Of a DNA stretch of 64,000 nucleotides, positions 1 through 12,784 are shown in pieces. The DNA is from Anaeramoeba flamelloides (Eukaryota; Metamonada; Anaeramoebidae): assembly GCA_027625915.1 (NCBI GenBank), contig JANTQA010000045.1, forward strand, positions 1,488,001-1,552,000, given 5' to 3'. The notes beneath the pieces were generated by a model that made no database searches, was not told where the DNA came from, and worked only from the letters and a program-made list of their open reading frames with translations. A program made the translations under genes and the position numbers. The stretch's first letter is position 1. Every line of letters starts with the position of its first letter.

Positions 1-2212
1 TTGTCATTCAAATAGCTTAATTGTGTACTTAACATCATTGTTAAATTTTTGTGTGTTTTTTACTTTTAAATTGGTCAATTATCACTTAATTTTTTATTTT
101 TCAAAACATAATTGGTTTTTTTTTTGAAAAAAAAAAAATCATATTTAAAAAAAAAATCAATAATTAACATAGATATTATTTTAAGAAACTATTTTAACAG
201 GTTGTAAGAATATTGAAAGGGTAACTACTTCCATTAAAGGGTGTGGAAGAAAAGTAATTTCTATTTGATTCATCGGGTTAAATAATAAACAATTGGCATT
301 TTCGGGATAAAAGTTAAGCATGAAAAAAATTTCAAAAGTATTTTGAACATGGTGTCTCACTGAAAATTAAAAATATGATCAATCAACAAAAGAAAAAATA
401 ATTATTAAAGATAAAATGATTCCAAAGCTAATAAATAATTTTTACAATAATATCATTGGGTAAAGGTTTTTTCTTGGGTTGGTTCATTATAAAAAAATTG
501 TTGAAAAAATTGATTATTTTTGAGATCTCCAAAACGCCTGTGATGGAAGTTCGATGTTAAAAGGTATTTGAAGTGGTATTGTTGGTTGATTGGAAATAAT
601 ACGATATATTATTTATTTGAAGTTCGTATGTTTCTTATTTTCTATTGATCTCACTTTTTGTTTTATATAATTTTAACAATCGAAAATTGAATTGAACTTC
701 TTTTCACAAATTGTAAATCTTGAAATCAAAAAAATTGACTAGTTTGTTTTTGTTAGCTCTAAGTAATAAGAATTGAAAATACGAATAAAATTGTTAAATT
801 GGGTTTGTATTTTTAGATTTGAAAAGGGAATTAATATAAATTTTAGAAGGATTATTATTTAATACAGTGATCAAAATAATACGTGTATAACCACTATAAT
901 CCTTGTTTCGAAATATAATCCGTGCTTTTTTTCCTTCTTGTTCCAATAAAGCATTCAATTTGGTACCCAATAGTATACCTACGTTCAAATCAATTTTGAT
1001 GTTAAACTCCTTGATTGTTTCCACAAAATTTAAATTATTAATGTAATTAGTAGAAAATTTTTATAATATTCTCAATTTGAATGAAATTTTTTGTTTTTGA
1101 TAAAAATTAGGATTAAAATTAACCCAATTTTTTAGAAAAATTTAGCAATTTGATCCTTCATTTTTAGGATTTCTTTTTAAATAATAGAACTTTAAGAAAC
1201 CAATACGATATTTATTTTGGGTTCTTTGTTGGTTTCTTTGATCAGATGATGTATAGTTCTTCTATATAAAAAAAAATATACTTTTTATTTTGAAACACGC
1301 ATTAAACTTTTTTGTTCACTTTTATTCTGCAACAGTAGTGATATAGAGAAAAAATCGAATAATTTATTGTTCAATAATTTAAATAATTGATTTTGGAGAG
1401 TGATTTGGTCCAAGTAATACTAATGTGTTTTTCTTTTTAAATACAACACACTTGAATTAAAGATAAATCAAATCAACGGTAATCCCTTAAAAATAATTGA
1501 AAGAAAGATCAGTTTTTTAAAACTAAGTGAAAAAATGGATTAAGAAAATCGTGGTGGTTTAAATAAAAAGTTTGGGTAAAGATTTTTAAAATTTGTTGTC
1601 TTCATCACATAAAATCTCAAGTAAAATATAAAATTCCTAATTCCAATTATTTTTTGAATGATCAATTTAAAAGCAGAATTTCAAAGGATTAAAAAAACAG
1701 AAATTTCAGAATTTAATTTCTTTCATTACAAATCAGAAAAATCATTTTTGAAAAGTGAATTCATATTTATTAAAATTTCAAGTAACTTCAGTTATTAGAA
1801 TTAACATATTACTCAAACAAGTAAAGTATCAGAATCAAGACAAAATAAGGGAAAAATTTCAAAAATTTAAATAAAAAATATCAAAAAATCAAGAATAAAG
1901 TAGTTGATAATTTTCCAAATCCGTTTATTTGGTTTCTGTTACAATGGAATTGGAGCTTTTACAAACTACAAAAATAACGTAAACTTGAAAAAATTAAAAA
2001 ACAATAAAACGAAAAAATGCGTTAAAATTAATTCAGACAAACCTCTACAATCCCATTAATACTTATACCACCAACAATAGATCTTAATTAATGATTTTGA
2101 AACAAAATGTTGAACAAAAATGATTTTTCTTTTTTGAAATTATTTTTTTTTTACTTTTCTTTCATTTTTATTATTTCTTTTTCAAAATTCTTAAGCAAAT
2201 CTCTTGAACGTA
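1..2212. other. Gene-poor left edge
   Basis: No gene with convincing exon structure is visible. A minus-strand open stretch at about 794-1024 has fairly protein-like codon use, but it lacks an ATG in frame and a clear splice acceptor upstream, so it is at most an exon remnant. Positions about 440-660 resemble the interior of the inverted-repeat element in the helicase intron (51.4-51.7 kb), including a shared phrase containing GAGATCTCCAAAAC. The rest is AT-rich with no recognisable signal. Confidence 0.5.
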
Positions 2213-4343
2213 ATGAATCTTAGTAGAAATTTTTCTCTTTTTGAAAAGAGAATCAGAAAAACACAACAGCCACAAAAACAAAAAACATTACCACTTCGAT
2301 CAAATTGTGATTTAGAACAAGATGAAAATTTTTTAAACGATCCGTTACAAGATCAAATCTACAATTGTTTTGATCAAGAATATTCAGGAATGGGAAAAAC
2401 AAAAGAAAAAACAAACAAAATGATCCAAAGTTTCAAAAACCACCATTCTTCAAATTGGTTACAATGTGGTGTGTCGCCAAACCAAATGATGGAAGAGCAA
2501 GAGGAAGAAGATGAAAGTGAAACTGAATATGAACAAGAATTCGATCAATTCAATGGAAGGGTCTCATTAACCCCTAACAAGATCAACAATATGGAATCAC
2601 TTTTTTCACCATTTAACACTCCATTAGAAACAGAAGAATTTGACATAATTGAAGAAGAAGAAATGAAAGGGATAACAACCACGGAAGAAGAAGAAGAAGA
2701 AGAAGAAGAAGAAGAAGAAGAAGAAGAAGAAGAAATAAGTTGTAAGGTGGATTTCGAACAAGAAGCTGAAGAAGAAGACGAAGAACCAAAACACAATTCA
2801 AACATATTTAAACTAAAAAATAACTATTTATCAACATCTTTGAAATCCCCCGAGGAATCAAAGGTGATTAATAAACACCATCTCTTAAAATCACCATCCG
2901 TTGGTGACATTGACAAGTTGTCTCCAACTCAAATCTTAATGAACCGAAAATGCAAATATAGCAAAAAATTAAAAAATAAAAAACACACCAGATCAAATAT
3001 TAATCGTGGAATGTCTTTTACAGAGCAGCAATTTGGGTTTGCAAGTAAAAACATTGAACAATCGCTGACCCAATTTTTAAATGAAAATCATTCACCAAAA
3101 GAAAACAGTCCAAAATTTAAAATACGTTCAAATAACCAAATGAACCATTTCCAAAGAAGAATGCCACGCTGTAATAGCGTCTGCCTGAGCAAATCCATAA
3201 ATATATTGAATCAAAAGGCTTTCAATGAAACAAAACCAATTTTACCAATCACACATGGAAAGCCTTTCGATTTGAATACAATTTCATCCGAGACTGTAAG
3301 AAATTACTTTATTTTTTGTTTATTTATTTTTAGTTTATTCTTTGAATTTTTTGATTAATTTTTTGAATTTTTTGTTTATTTTTCGAAATGTTTTATTAAT
3401 TTTATTATTTTTTCGAATATAATATCAAAAAAATCCAAAACAAAAAATCCAAAAATTAATTTAATATAGATGTGTGATTTGCTGAATGGAAAATATAAGT
3501 CATCATTTGATCATGTGATTGTCATTGATTGCAGATTTAATTTTGAATTTGAAGGTAAAAATCCGATTTAATAGAAATAATATTTTAGTTTTTAATTTTT
3601 TCATAACTAGCAACTAATTAGCTCAATACAAATACTTACAATATATAATATATATTATAAATCTTTGTTCTTTTTTAAAACGAAAATCAAATAAATAAAA
3701 AATGTTTATCTTTTATACCATAGGTGGACACATCAAAGGAGCTCATAATTGGAACGTACCAAAAGTGATTTTCCCAAAACTCTTTTGTGAGGGAATTAAA
3801 AAGAAAGCGTGCTTAGTGTTCCATTGTGAATTTTCACAAAATAGAGGCCCCGCCATGTGCCGATTGATCCGTAAAACCGATCGACAGATCAATCAATACC
3901 CAAACCTGTATTACCCACAATGCTATGTTTTGGAGGGAGGGTATAGAAAGTTTTTTAACTGCTGTGAGAAAACCAAAACATTTTGTTATCCCGAAAGCTA
4001 CCAAGAAATGAAAGACAAAAAATTTAGAAAGCAATTGGGATCTTCAACTAAAAACAGAAAAAAGGATCTTCGTGATCATAAAAATAAAAATATTTTAACA
4101 TTAAACGATATCATCAATTGGTATAGTGATGATATTAATCATAAAAATATACAGAATAAGAAAAATATATTAAAACCCATTTCGAATAATAACCAAAAAC
4201 ATCATCAACTTCAGCAACAAACACATAAGAATCAATTTTCAAAATTGAAAAATAAGTCGATATTTAATAATTCAAAATCAAGAGCCAGATCAAGATCAGG
4301 GATGAATTTCAAATTTAGAAATAGGGTTATAAATCATAATTAA
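2213..4343 (+). CDS. Cdc25-type dual-specificity phosphatase (M-phase inducer), three exons
   Basis: Exons 2213-3295, 3470-3554 and 3724-4343 give about 595 residues. The two short introns (174 and 169 bp) have GTAAGA and GTAAAA donors and ATAG acceptors. The rhodanese-like catalytic domain spans introns 1 and 2: IDCRF at 380-384, GGHIKGAHN at 390-398, then the P-loop HCEFSQNR with catalytic Cys424 and Arg430, then RLIRKTDR and LYYP. These match Cdc25, which removes inhibitory phosphates from Thr/Tyr of cyclin-dependent kinases at mitotic entry. The first 360 residues are a disordered regulatory region with a pure Glu run (GAA codons near 2689-2732) and several SP/TP sites, as expected of a kinase-regulated N-terminus. 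A basic C-terminal tail follows. An in-frame stop at 2192 precedes the first ATG at 2213; an upstream TTG is not a plausible eukaryotic start. Family identity is secure; substrate is inferred from the family. Confidence 0.93.
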
Positions 4344-5424
4344 GATGTAACAATCTTAATTATTGTATTTTTCTTGTTTTTTTTTATTTTTTTTTTTGAA
4401 AAAAAAAAAAAAATTAAGATAATTATTATTAGATTATTTCAAAAGATCTAATTCTATTTTTATTTATTATTTTTTTTTAGAACAAATAACAAAGCGAAGG
4501 GTAATCCTAATCAAAATAATATTTTGATTTTTGTTATGTAATTAAAAATAAAATATATTTATCTATTTTGAATTTTTAATTCTAAAATTAATTCCAGACA
4601 TATTAAACCCTCTCTTAAATCTCGAAATACTTTATTTCTATTGATACGCCTAAATTTTTTTTTCAAATATCAATTATTTTTTATAAATGACCTTTAAAGA
4701 ATAAAGAACAAATGAGTAGAAAAATAATTACTAATGTAAAGTTGGTATCTGTATCAAGCAAGTTCAACCAATCAATAGATTTTCTTAAAAAAATTGAAAA
4801 ACTTGTTTTCTTAGGGCACCTATTTCAAAAAACAACAATGTTCATTTTGATCTTCTACTGAGGATCCAAAGAAAATTCCAAGAGAAATCAAGATTATTTT
4901 CCCACAATCAATATCACAAAATCAATAACATTGGAATAACACCTTTTTATTAAGTGACTAATTATTGTAAAAATTAAAAAAAAAAAATTGCAATATCAAT
5001 TAATTTTGAAAAAAATTGAAAAAAAGAAAAAGGTAACAATGAGGAAAAATTGATTTTAATTTTAAAATTTTGTAAGTAAGTTAGTTTCCCTAATATTTAA
5101 TAAAACTGTTTAAATCATATAATTCATTTATTTATTTATTGTGAGAAAGGAGTAATAAATCAAATAATTCATCTATTACAAATAATTACTCTACCAATAT
5201 TTTAGTATAGTTACAAGCTGATCTACATTCGATTTTTTCTATTTCAATACACACCCCAACCTATCCACTACCCCCCCCTCTTTAATTTATGTAGGAATAA
5301 TTTACGTAACATCCAATTTCCAAAATTATTATTTTTCAAAATATTTTTCTAAATAAACAATAATAAAAAAATTTACTCGATTAAATAAAGAATATTTTTA
5401 TTATTTATTTATTATTTATTTATT
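4344..5424. other. Intergenic, no gene seen
   Basis: AT-rich spacer downstream of the phosphatase. It contains a partial match near 5120-5170 to the repeat that starts at 5425 (phrase GAGAAAGGAGTAAT). No splice-bounded open frame was found. Confidence 0.5.
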
Positions 5425-5690
5425 TATAGAAAGGAGTAATCAAAGAAAAACCATCAAATAAAAAAAAGAGAAGAAGAAAAATAATATATATATATATATA
5501 TATAAATAATAAATTTATCATTTTCATGACCGAATAGAAAATAACCATGTCCTGAATACACGGAAGGAGTAAAAACCCGATAGAAAGTTTATCGATTATA
5601 AATAAATATTACACCTTCAGCAATTAATAATTGGTATTCCAGAACTCTCAGAGTGGGCACTGGGTGCCCGAATTTATACATTTTTTATTA
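5425..5690 (+). repeat. Dispersed repeat, copy 1 (partner at 56270-56530)
   Basis: This block and 56270-56530 share their order of features in the same orientation: an AGAAAGGAG start, a purine run, then a better conserved core beginning GTCCTGAATACA and containing AAACCCGATAGAAAG and TTATCGATTAT, and finally CCGAATTTATA. The core can form a small hairpin (CGATA/TATCG). There is no open frame and no terminal inverted repeat. It could be a short interspersed element or a noncoding RNA gene; two copies do not decide this. Confidence 0.55.
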
Positions 5691-7035
5691 TATAAAAGAT
5701 TTTTATGTTTTCGCTTTATTTTTATTATTTTTTCTTTATTACATGTATTTTTCTAACTATAAGAGCTTTGATAAAATATTACCGAAAAGCGCAATAAATT
5801 TCATAATTTTGATTAGTCATGTTGAAGAGTTTTTGTGTATTTTTTCTAAGAATAAGTTTTTCGTATAATTTATTATCTAGAATTTTTGATAATTTTTTTT
5901 TCCACTTGATTATGATAAATCTATACATCAGAATACCAAATGAAGTGGTTTATATTTTCATAATAATGGGTACAATAATCGCATTTTTTACATTTTTCTT
6001 TTTTTATATATGTGTTATATTCTGATTTATTTTTTAAAACATACGAGTATCTATTTAATCGATAAATAAAGAATATTTTTTAAAAGATATTAAGTTAAAA
6101 ATTATTTTATCAAAAAAATAAAGAAACTTATCTTCAAAAAAATAATATTCAGAAATCTAAAATTAAAAAGCTATTAAAAAAAGCCATAACTTTTTTTATT
6201 TTTATTGAATGAAAAATAACCATATTGTAATATCAAACTGCAATTTGTTGGAACCACAATCTATTTAGATACCGAAATACACATGTTACTTTAACAATAC
6301 AGTAAAAAAAAATGATCATCATTTTTTAAATAATTAATCTAGATATATAGAGATAACTTAAAAAAAAGTAAAAAATTATTGTTTTGATTGGAAAAGCTAA
6401 TAAAATAAATTGACAAAAATAAAAAAACGAAAAAAAAAAAAAACCAGCATAAGAAGAAATTGGGAATTAATAATAACAACCCCCATGTATTTGATTTATT
6501 AAGAACTCCCAAAATCCCACAGATATCATTGTTGGTTTATTTTAGTTTGATTTGATGGTCTTTCATTATTATTCATTCTAGTGATGTTATATCAGTTCCC
6601 ACCTTTCTTGATATTGGTTAATCAAAAAAATTATTTCCTTAAAATTGAACATTTTCCATTTCTGGCTTTATTTTTAAGGTACCCATGTTTTGCCTTTCTT
6701 TTTACCAATATTAGTAATAAATCATGTGAATAACTTTCTTTCGACTTCCCCCCCAATATAATGTAATTCAGCTCAGTAAAAAATAGAAAAAAATAAAATA
6801 CTATTTTTTTTTTATATTTTTATATTTTCAAAAAAGATTTATTTCAAAAAAATTATCACCCATCTACCAGAAATGATAAATTTATTAAGAATTTTTTATC
6901 TTACCCACATTTAGACAAGCATTTAACTCAAAGTAAATCATTTCAAAAAAAAAAAAAAGAAAAATAAATAAATATTTTATAAAGATAAGAAAAAGAGAAA
7001 GAATAGTAACAAATGAAAGGGAGTCAAAGATAATA
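5691..7035. other. Intergenic, no gene seen
   Basis: Open frames at 5653-6025 are long only because T-rich triplets avoid stops; they encode Phe/Ile/Tyr-rich peptides without domains. No other signal was recognised. Confidence 0.45.
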
Positions 7036-7209
7036 CAATCAGTTCCACTTTTAATACACAAACTTTCAACCAAATTTAAAGCACAAAAAAAATTGCAAAT
7101 TAAGGTACTAATTTTGGATGTTTTTTTTTACAAATTATTTTACTAAGATTTGAATTTTGTTCCTTAATTTGAGATTTTTATTGTGCCTTAAATTATGTTG
7201 AAGTGGCTG
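7036..7209. mobile_element. Eroded miniature element related to the 7.1 kb Tc1/mariner-like transposon
   Basis: The left end reads CAATCAGTTCCACTTTTAAT after a TA dinucleotide, and continues with ACAAACTTTCAACCAAATTTAAAGCACA. The right part has TTGAGATTTTTATTGTGCC. Both follow the layout of the better preserved copies at 57421 and 62305, but the outermost right arm is shortened. Divergence suggests an old insertion. Confidence 0.65.
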
Positions 7210-7265
7210 TACTTTACGAAGATCCATGAAAAAGCCAATTCGGAATTTTTTTGATTTATGTTTGT

Positions 7266-7735
7266 GAAAAAAATACCGTAAATAAAATAATCTCTTTCAA
7301 GATTTTTAATAGTGAATATTAGAAAAATTGTTACATAATTTCTAAGATTTTCAATCAAATTCTTTTTGTTAAACCAACTTTTTTATGAGCCTAGTAATCA
7401 ACATACCAAACTTCATTTAAATAAGGTATTGATAGAATATTTAAGTAATTGTTTGATAGTATAAGTAGATCAATTTTTTTTTTTAAAACAATCAAGTTTT
7501 ATAGAGGTTTGTAAGAGTTTGGAAAATGATAATTTTTATTCTTGTTTTACGGGTTGATTCAAAAGTGATTTGAACAAGTGTAATTTTATTAATCATCATT
7601 CTAATGAGCTGGTGACTTTAAATTTTAATAAATTTTGATTCTTAAATAGAAGGATTTCATTTGAAATATTAGAAATTACAAAAGAATTTTCCAAATATTC
7701 TTATAAAAATCTTATTGGATATTTTTTTCACTACT
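7266..7735. mobile_element. Inverted-repeat miniature element, diverged copy (partner 14440-14904)
   Basis: The stretch matches the reverse complement of 14440-14904 over several hundred bases, for example AAAATGATAATTTTTATTCT and TTTGATAGT. The ends keep weak inverted similarity. Noncoding and diverged. Confidence 0.55.
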
Positions 7736-7739
7736 TTTC

Positions 7740-10700
7740 TTTTCCAATTAATAAATTAAAATATTAATGCCAATTTACAAAATGTATATTAATTATTTCT
7801 GTTACAATAAAAATTAGTATAGTAAAAAATTGTCTTATAGGTCACAAAGTTATTTTCATTAACTGTCTAAAAATATCATTTCTTAAAGATTAGTAAAATA
7901 TTTTGTAAGTGAATCAAAAATGAAAATTTTAGAATTGGAAAATAATATTACGTTAAATTTTAAGGGACAAGTACATTTTTCAAATTTTGAGTAACATTAT
8001 TCATGCTAAAATGAATAATTCAAATCATTTCTTTTACCAAATATATTGGTATTTTAATAAATACAAAAGTAAAATATATCTTAGTAAAATATATTTTCAT
8101 ATCAATTGAAAAAATGAATTATAAAAAATGAAAAAGATTTTTCAAGAAAAAATAAAAACAAATAATTTATTAATTGATCTTTTCTCGAAAATTCGATACA
8201 ATTACTTATTTTTAATATGGCTTTTTTTTTAATTCTTCTAGTAAATACTTTTATATGTAAACTTCTTGAAAAATAAATATCTTTTTATTTCGAAAGAATT
8301 TCTCCAAAATTGAATTTCATAAATCCTATTTTCATTTGATTCGTCTAATTCTTGATTGGGTTCAGAAAATAGGATAATTATTATATTCCTATACAGAAAT
8401 GAAGATTTAATGGATAAATTTGTTTTATTTTATAATTATTTATTTTCCATAAAAAGGGGAACTCAAAAAAATTCTGAATCATGATTAAAATTTTTTCTCA
8501 ATTTCTCTTTTATTTTGGGCTGTATCTTTTGTAACTGTTCTTTGATTCCGAAATTTCAACAGCTTTATTTTAATTTTTGAAATATTATTCTTTTATTTTG
8601 GTTTTGTTTGATCAAAATATTTGAAATCGGAATTATTTTAAAAATTTGTAAAAAATATTTTGTAAAATGATAATAAATAACAATGGGATGAGAAATTCAA
8701 GTTAATAAGCTCTTTAGATTCAAACTTATTAAGAAGATAAAGAAAACAAATCTTGGAAAACAGGCTTTTATCAATTATTTTGTCATTCTTAATTCTAACA
8801 AATTTATTTGGAAAGATGATCTTTCATGTTTGATCTTCTACAAGACTATATTTGTTTCAGAGACACAACTTTTGGGGTATATTTTTTTGGTTAACTGTTT
8901 GACTAATTTCATTCATTTGTATATACTCATTTCTAGATCCAAAATAAAATTTAATAATTATTAAAAATTTTATCAAAAAAAAAGTATAAAAAACCAAAAA
9001 ATGAAAGAATCAACTTTAGATTCGTTTTATTTTCAAAAATAGAGCAGCGAGTGATGTTTGGACTTCAAAGTTTCGAAATCTGGTACACTCAAAAAATATT
9101 TTTCGTTAACGTTCACACAATTAAAAATTTTCAAAATGGTAAAATGTACCTGCTTCTTTAAGGGAATAGCCACAACATAACAACGAGGATTGAAATAAGT
9201 GAGAATACATAAAAATTATATTTGTGCTCTCAAGTTCTAGATTCTCGAAAAATTTAAAATAAAAAAAAAAGGAAAAACTTTAATTTTACTAATATCTACA
9301 ATTCTAATTTTAGATAACAAAATATTCAAAAAAAAAGTTTATAGTGATTTTAGATATTTATAAAATTTTTATATTGAGCTTATAACTTTTTTTATTTCAT
9401 TTTATTATCTATAAAATTCATTATTTTTTGAATTCAAATAATCACGATTTCATAATAATTATTCTTTTGTAAACTAAATTTCATAATAAATGGCCCACCT
9501 TACATTTGAATAATGAATTGCTTTTGTATCGTTTTGAAGTTTTTCCTCTCACAATGAAAAGTTTTACAAATAAATCATTTTTTCTCTTTTTTATTTTTTC
9601 AACAGTGTTTTGTTAAAATGGAAAATGAAAATGAAAAATTTGAAAGAAGTAACAGATGAATTAATGAGAAAATTGTTTTCGAATATGAAAAATAGATTAG
9701 ATTTAGTTATTAAAATGGGAGGAGAATCGATAAATGGGTTTTTTTACTTTTTTAAATTTTCTATTTTTTATGTAATGCTTCTTTCAAAATAAATGTCCCA
9801 ATTTTTTTTTAACAGTTTTTTTTATTTTTCTTTCTTTTATTTTTAGACAAAAAATAAATATCTCTTGAGTATAGTATTGAATATTAAAATCTAAATTTTT
9901 ATATTATAAATGATAACTTCAATTATTAAAAATATTATTATTTAAAATTTGATTTTTGATGGGCCAATTATTATGAAAGATAGTTTACTTGTAAAAAAAT
10001 AATTTCTCATTTTTTCAATCCATACTCCATTTTAATAAAAGATGTAATTATTTTTTTTGGAATTGTGAAATTATATTATTGAGAATTAAAATAAAAAACG
10101 AGAAATTAATCTTTTACAAGGAAAAAAGAACAATTATTATTAATTCAAGGATTAATACAAAGATCTTCAAATAAACAATGAATTTTGAAAAATAAATCAA
10201 AAGAACGATAATTAAACCAGTGATCAGATCAGAATATATTTTTTTACTTTTGCAATTTTATATATGGTTTGTGGGTTTATTGAACATTTAAAATGACAAT
10301 ACTTATCAATTAAGGTAAAATCCTTGAATCTTAACTTATTACCACAATAGATTTACCAACAATAGAAATATCCTATGATAATAGTTCTCATTAAGTACAT
10401 TCTATATTTTTTTAATTCATCCCTGTTAAAACAATCACTTGTCTTTAACCCAAACTTGAAAAAACAAAGTTTAAATCCAAAATATTTCACAAAAAAGATT
10501 TAATTTAAAATAATCCATCTAAAAATTATTTAGAATCTCTCTCTCTCTTTTATTATTCTGCCAATATTATTACTTTTATATTTTAGAGTAAGTTCAATTA
10601 GAATAAGAGTATTTTATATCAGAAGTCAACACTTTCACTCTTTTATTATAACATTAACAATTTGATCTGCCAACTGTCTTGTTTATTTAGTTGTGGTTTT

Positions 10701-11227
10701 ATTTGATTTTTCGTACTAAAAGTGTCTATATTTAAAATTAATTTTTCTTTTTCCAATATAAAATAAAATACCACAAAAGACTGTTGAGATAAGAATTAAA
10801 GTTAAACCATTTACCATTTTTCAAAGAAAATTAAACAAATCAACTTAACATTTTATTATCACATGTTCTTTTGTCAGTGAAATAAAAATTAATAAATTGT
10901 TTTACAACAAGTACTTTGAACCCTCAAAAGCATCTAGACACAAATAAAGTAAAAAAAGTTTTTTTCTAATCTACTTTTAATATGTCAAAAAGTGAAAATT
11001 TTACCTTTACGGTGACTACTCCCTTAAGAAAAAAAAGTTTTCGAAAGAAATTTAAAAATTTTCTCACCTCAAGTGACAAAAAGGTGATCAATTCTTTCAC
11101 CTAAAGTTAATATAAAATAAAAAGAAGGTTTGGAGTTTGGTGTTTAGTCCTCAAACAAAATAAAAATGAACCGTGATTAAATACCATAAAAGTCATTTTT
11201 TTTTTTTTTTGACTTCTTCAAAATAAA
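7740..11227. other. Gene-poor region with one exon-like stretch
   Basis: The only suggestive piece is at 9606-9738. A pyrimidine-rich tract ending AACAG precedes an open stretch encoding about 44 residues that include VTDELMRKLFSNMKNR, followed by a GT. No flanking exons could be joined to it, and no family was recognised. The rest is AT-rich spacer. Confidence 0.35.
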
Positions 11228-12784
11228 ATGAACTTAAAAATTGGACTCAAGGAATATATTTCTGGAAACTACCAAGAATGCCCTAAATGTAAAACGATTA
11301 ATCGGGTTACGTTTGTGACCGATTGGTGTGTTCATTGCAGATGTGGAACAATTTATTGTATTTATTGTACTGAAATTTTTTACAATGCGCAGAGTGGGTT
11401 TTATCATTGTGTGGGATCACATTTGAGAAGTGGAGAAGAGGTTGTCACAAAAAACTTGGAAAGTGTTCTCAAGAGACACGAGTTGATCAATATCGAAATC
11501 AGGTGCTCTGGTTTAATGTTCCGGGACTTCACATTAAGAGTATTAAAAGAAGAGATGGTCTCTCAAGCCTTGTCTTTTGCATTAATTGGGAGGGGTACCA
11601 GATACCGTGAGGGAGAATGGTTGAAAAGCACCCAGCAGCTTCACCCTCTTTCGACTCTTAGCGAGTGTGGTGTTGGTAATAATTCGTCGCTTCAAATCGG
11701 TCGTGTCATGTACATGGGCACACCACAAAGGTACCATTATTTCACAACATTAGATATTAAGTATATCGAGAGAATGAACAAAAAGTATGTAAAAAATTAT
11801 GAAAGTTTCCTTGACAAAATATTAGAAATTTTGGATTCATTTCAGGACAAAACTGACATGATCCTTTTCCATAATGGCCAACTCGTTGAGAATGATGATC
11901 AATTCCAACAAGTCCAATCCGAAGAAGAATTTCCCTTTTTAGTTGTCAACAAAAGTTCACATGCAATATATTCCCAGAACGCGCCTTTGGTCTCAGATCT
12001 TCAAGGTGTTCGCAAAAGCGGCCAGTTTGAAGATTTAACAATTGGTAATCTCCCATTTAATTCATTTTTATTGAAAATTCGAACCAAAATGAATCCAAAA
12101 GATATCAAAAACGATATTGAAAAATCAAATTGCTCACAAATAAATTTAAATTATTTTTTACATTGGGTATATGGAGACGACACACTATATTGGACACAGC
12201 CCGTTAATGAAGTTTTTGGTGTAATTGGCTTCCGTTCAGATCTTACAAATATTGCTAAAGATCTCGAAAACTGTCTCAAAAATAATTTAGTGGATTTTGA
12301 TTTTTATATAAAAATGAATAATCATAAAAAACAACAAGAAAACGAAAATAAAAATGAAAATGAAAATGAAAATGAAAATAAAAATGAAAATAAAAATGAA
12401 AAAGAAAAAGAAATTGAAAAAGAAATTGAAAAAGAAAAAGAAATCGAAACGAATAAACACCAACAAAACAAAACAAAAAATATTCAAAAAAAGGATCAAA
12501 TATACTTTCATAAAATCATTTTTTGGGCAAGAAGTAAAATGTTTCGATTATTTGTTGAAAATATTAATCAAGAAATTAATTATTACACAGATTACACAAA
12601 TTCATCCTATAATAGTTTAATAGTTTTGAGAAATTTTTTTTATACTAATAAATTCATCCTTACCGCTGATGTAGACCCATTATTATTATATGACGAATTA
12701 AAAGATGTAGATGAATATTACCAAATAAGAAATTCAAACAATTTTAAGGCTAAATTGAAACAATTACTTGAAAACAAAAAATAA
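11228..12784 (+). CDS. Cys-cluster / ubiquitin-like / BTB protein, intronless
   Basis: 518 residues. The N-terminus has a cysteine cluster (C18, C21, C34, C37, C39, C44, C47, then a Cys near 61) spaced like an IBR/zinc-ribbon of RBR ubiquitin ligases, but no RING1 or RING2 was seen. A segment near 95-165 ends in TLSECGVGNNSSLQIGR, which looks like the last strand of a ubiquitin-like fold. Residues about 270-320 (FEDLTIGNLPFNSFLLKIR ... FLHWVYGD) and about 425-500 (FHKIIFWARSKMFRLF ... NFFYTNKF ... DVDEYYQI) resemble the two halves of a BTB/POZ domain, separated by an Asn/Glu/Lys low-complexity insert. BTB proteins often act as substrate adaptors for Cullin-3 ligases; that role is inference. 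The start is the first ATG, shortly after a T-run. The domain calls are from motif reading; BTB is the firmest. Confidence 0.78.
   Translation: MNLKIGLKEYISGNYQECPKCKTINRVTFVTDWCVHCRCGTIYCIYCTEIFYNAQSGFYHCVGSHLRSGEEVVTKNLESVLKRHELINIEIRCSGLMFRDFTLRVLKEEMVSQALSFALIGRGTRYREGEWLKSTQQLHPLSTLSECGVGNNSSLQIGRVMYMGTPQRYHYFTTLDIKYIERMNKKYVKNYESFLDKILEILDSFQDKTDMILFHNGQLVENDDQFQQVQSEEEFPFLVVNKSSHAIYSQNAPLVSDLQGVRKSGQFEDLTIGNLPFNSFLLKIRTKMNPKDIKNDIEKSNCSQINLNYFLHWVYGDDTLYWTQPVNEVFGVIGFRSDLTNIAKDLENCLKNNLVDFDFYIKMNNHKKQQENENKNENENENENKNENKNEKEKEIEKEIEKEKEIETNKHQQNKTKNIQKKDQIYFHKIIFWARSKMFRLFVENINQEINYYTDYTNSSYNSLIVLRNFFYTNKFILTADVDPLLLYDELKDVDEYYQIRNSNNFKAKLKQLLENKK

Noticed and set aside
2545-2805. Minus-strand poly-Ser and poly-Leu frames
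   Set aside because: They are antisense readings of the GAA-repeat coding for the Glu run of the phosphatase.
5653-6025. Two overlapping plus-strand frames encoding hydrophobic peptides
   Set aside because: They start within a repeat or T-rich DNA and encode Phe/Tyr/Ile runs expected from AT composition.
12276-12620. Frames of Phe-rich or Lys-rich peptides around 12.3-12.6 kb
   Set aside because: They are other-frame readings of the Asn/Glu/Lys low-complexity insert of the BTB protein.
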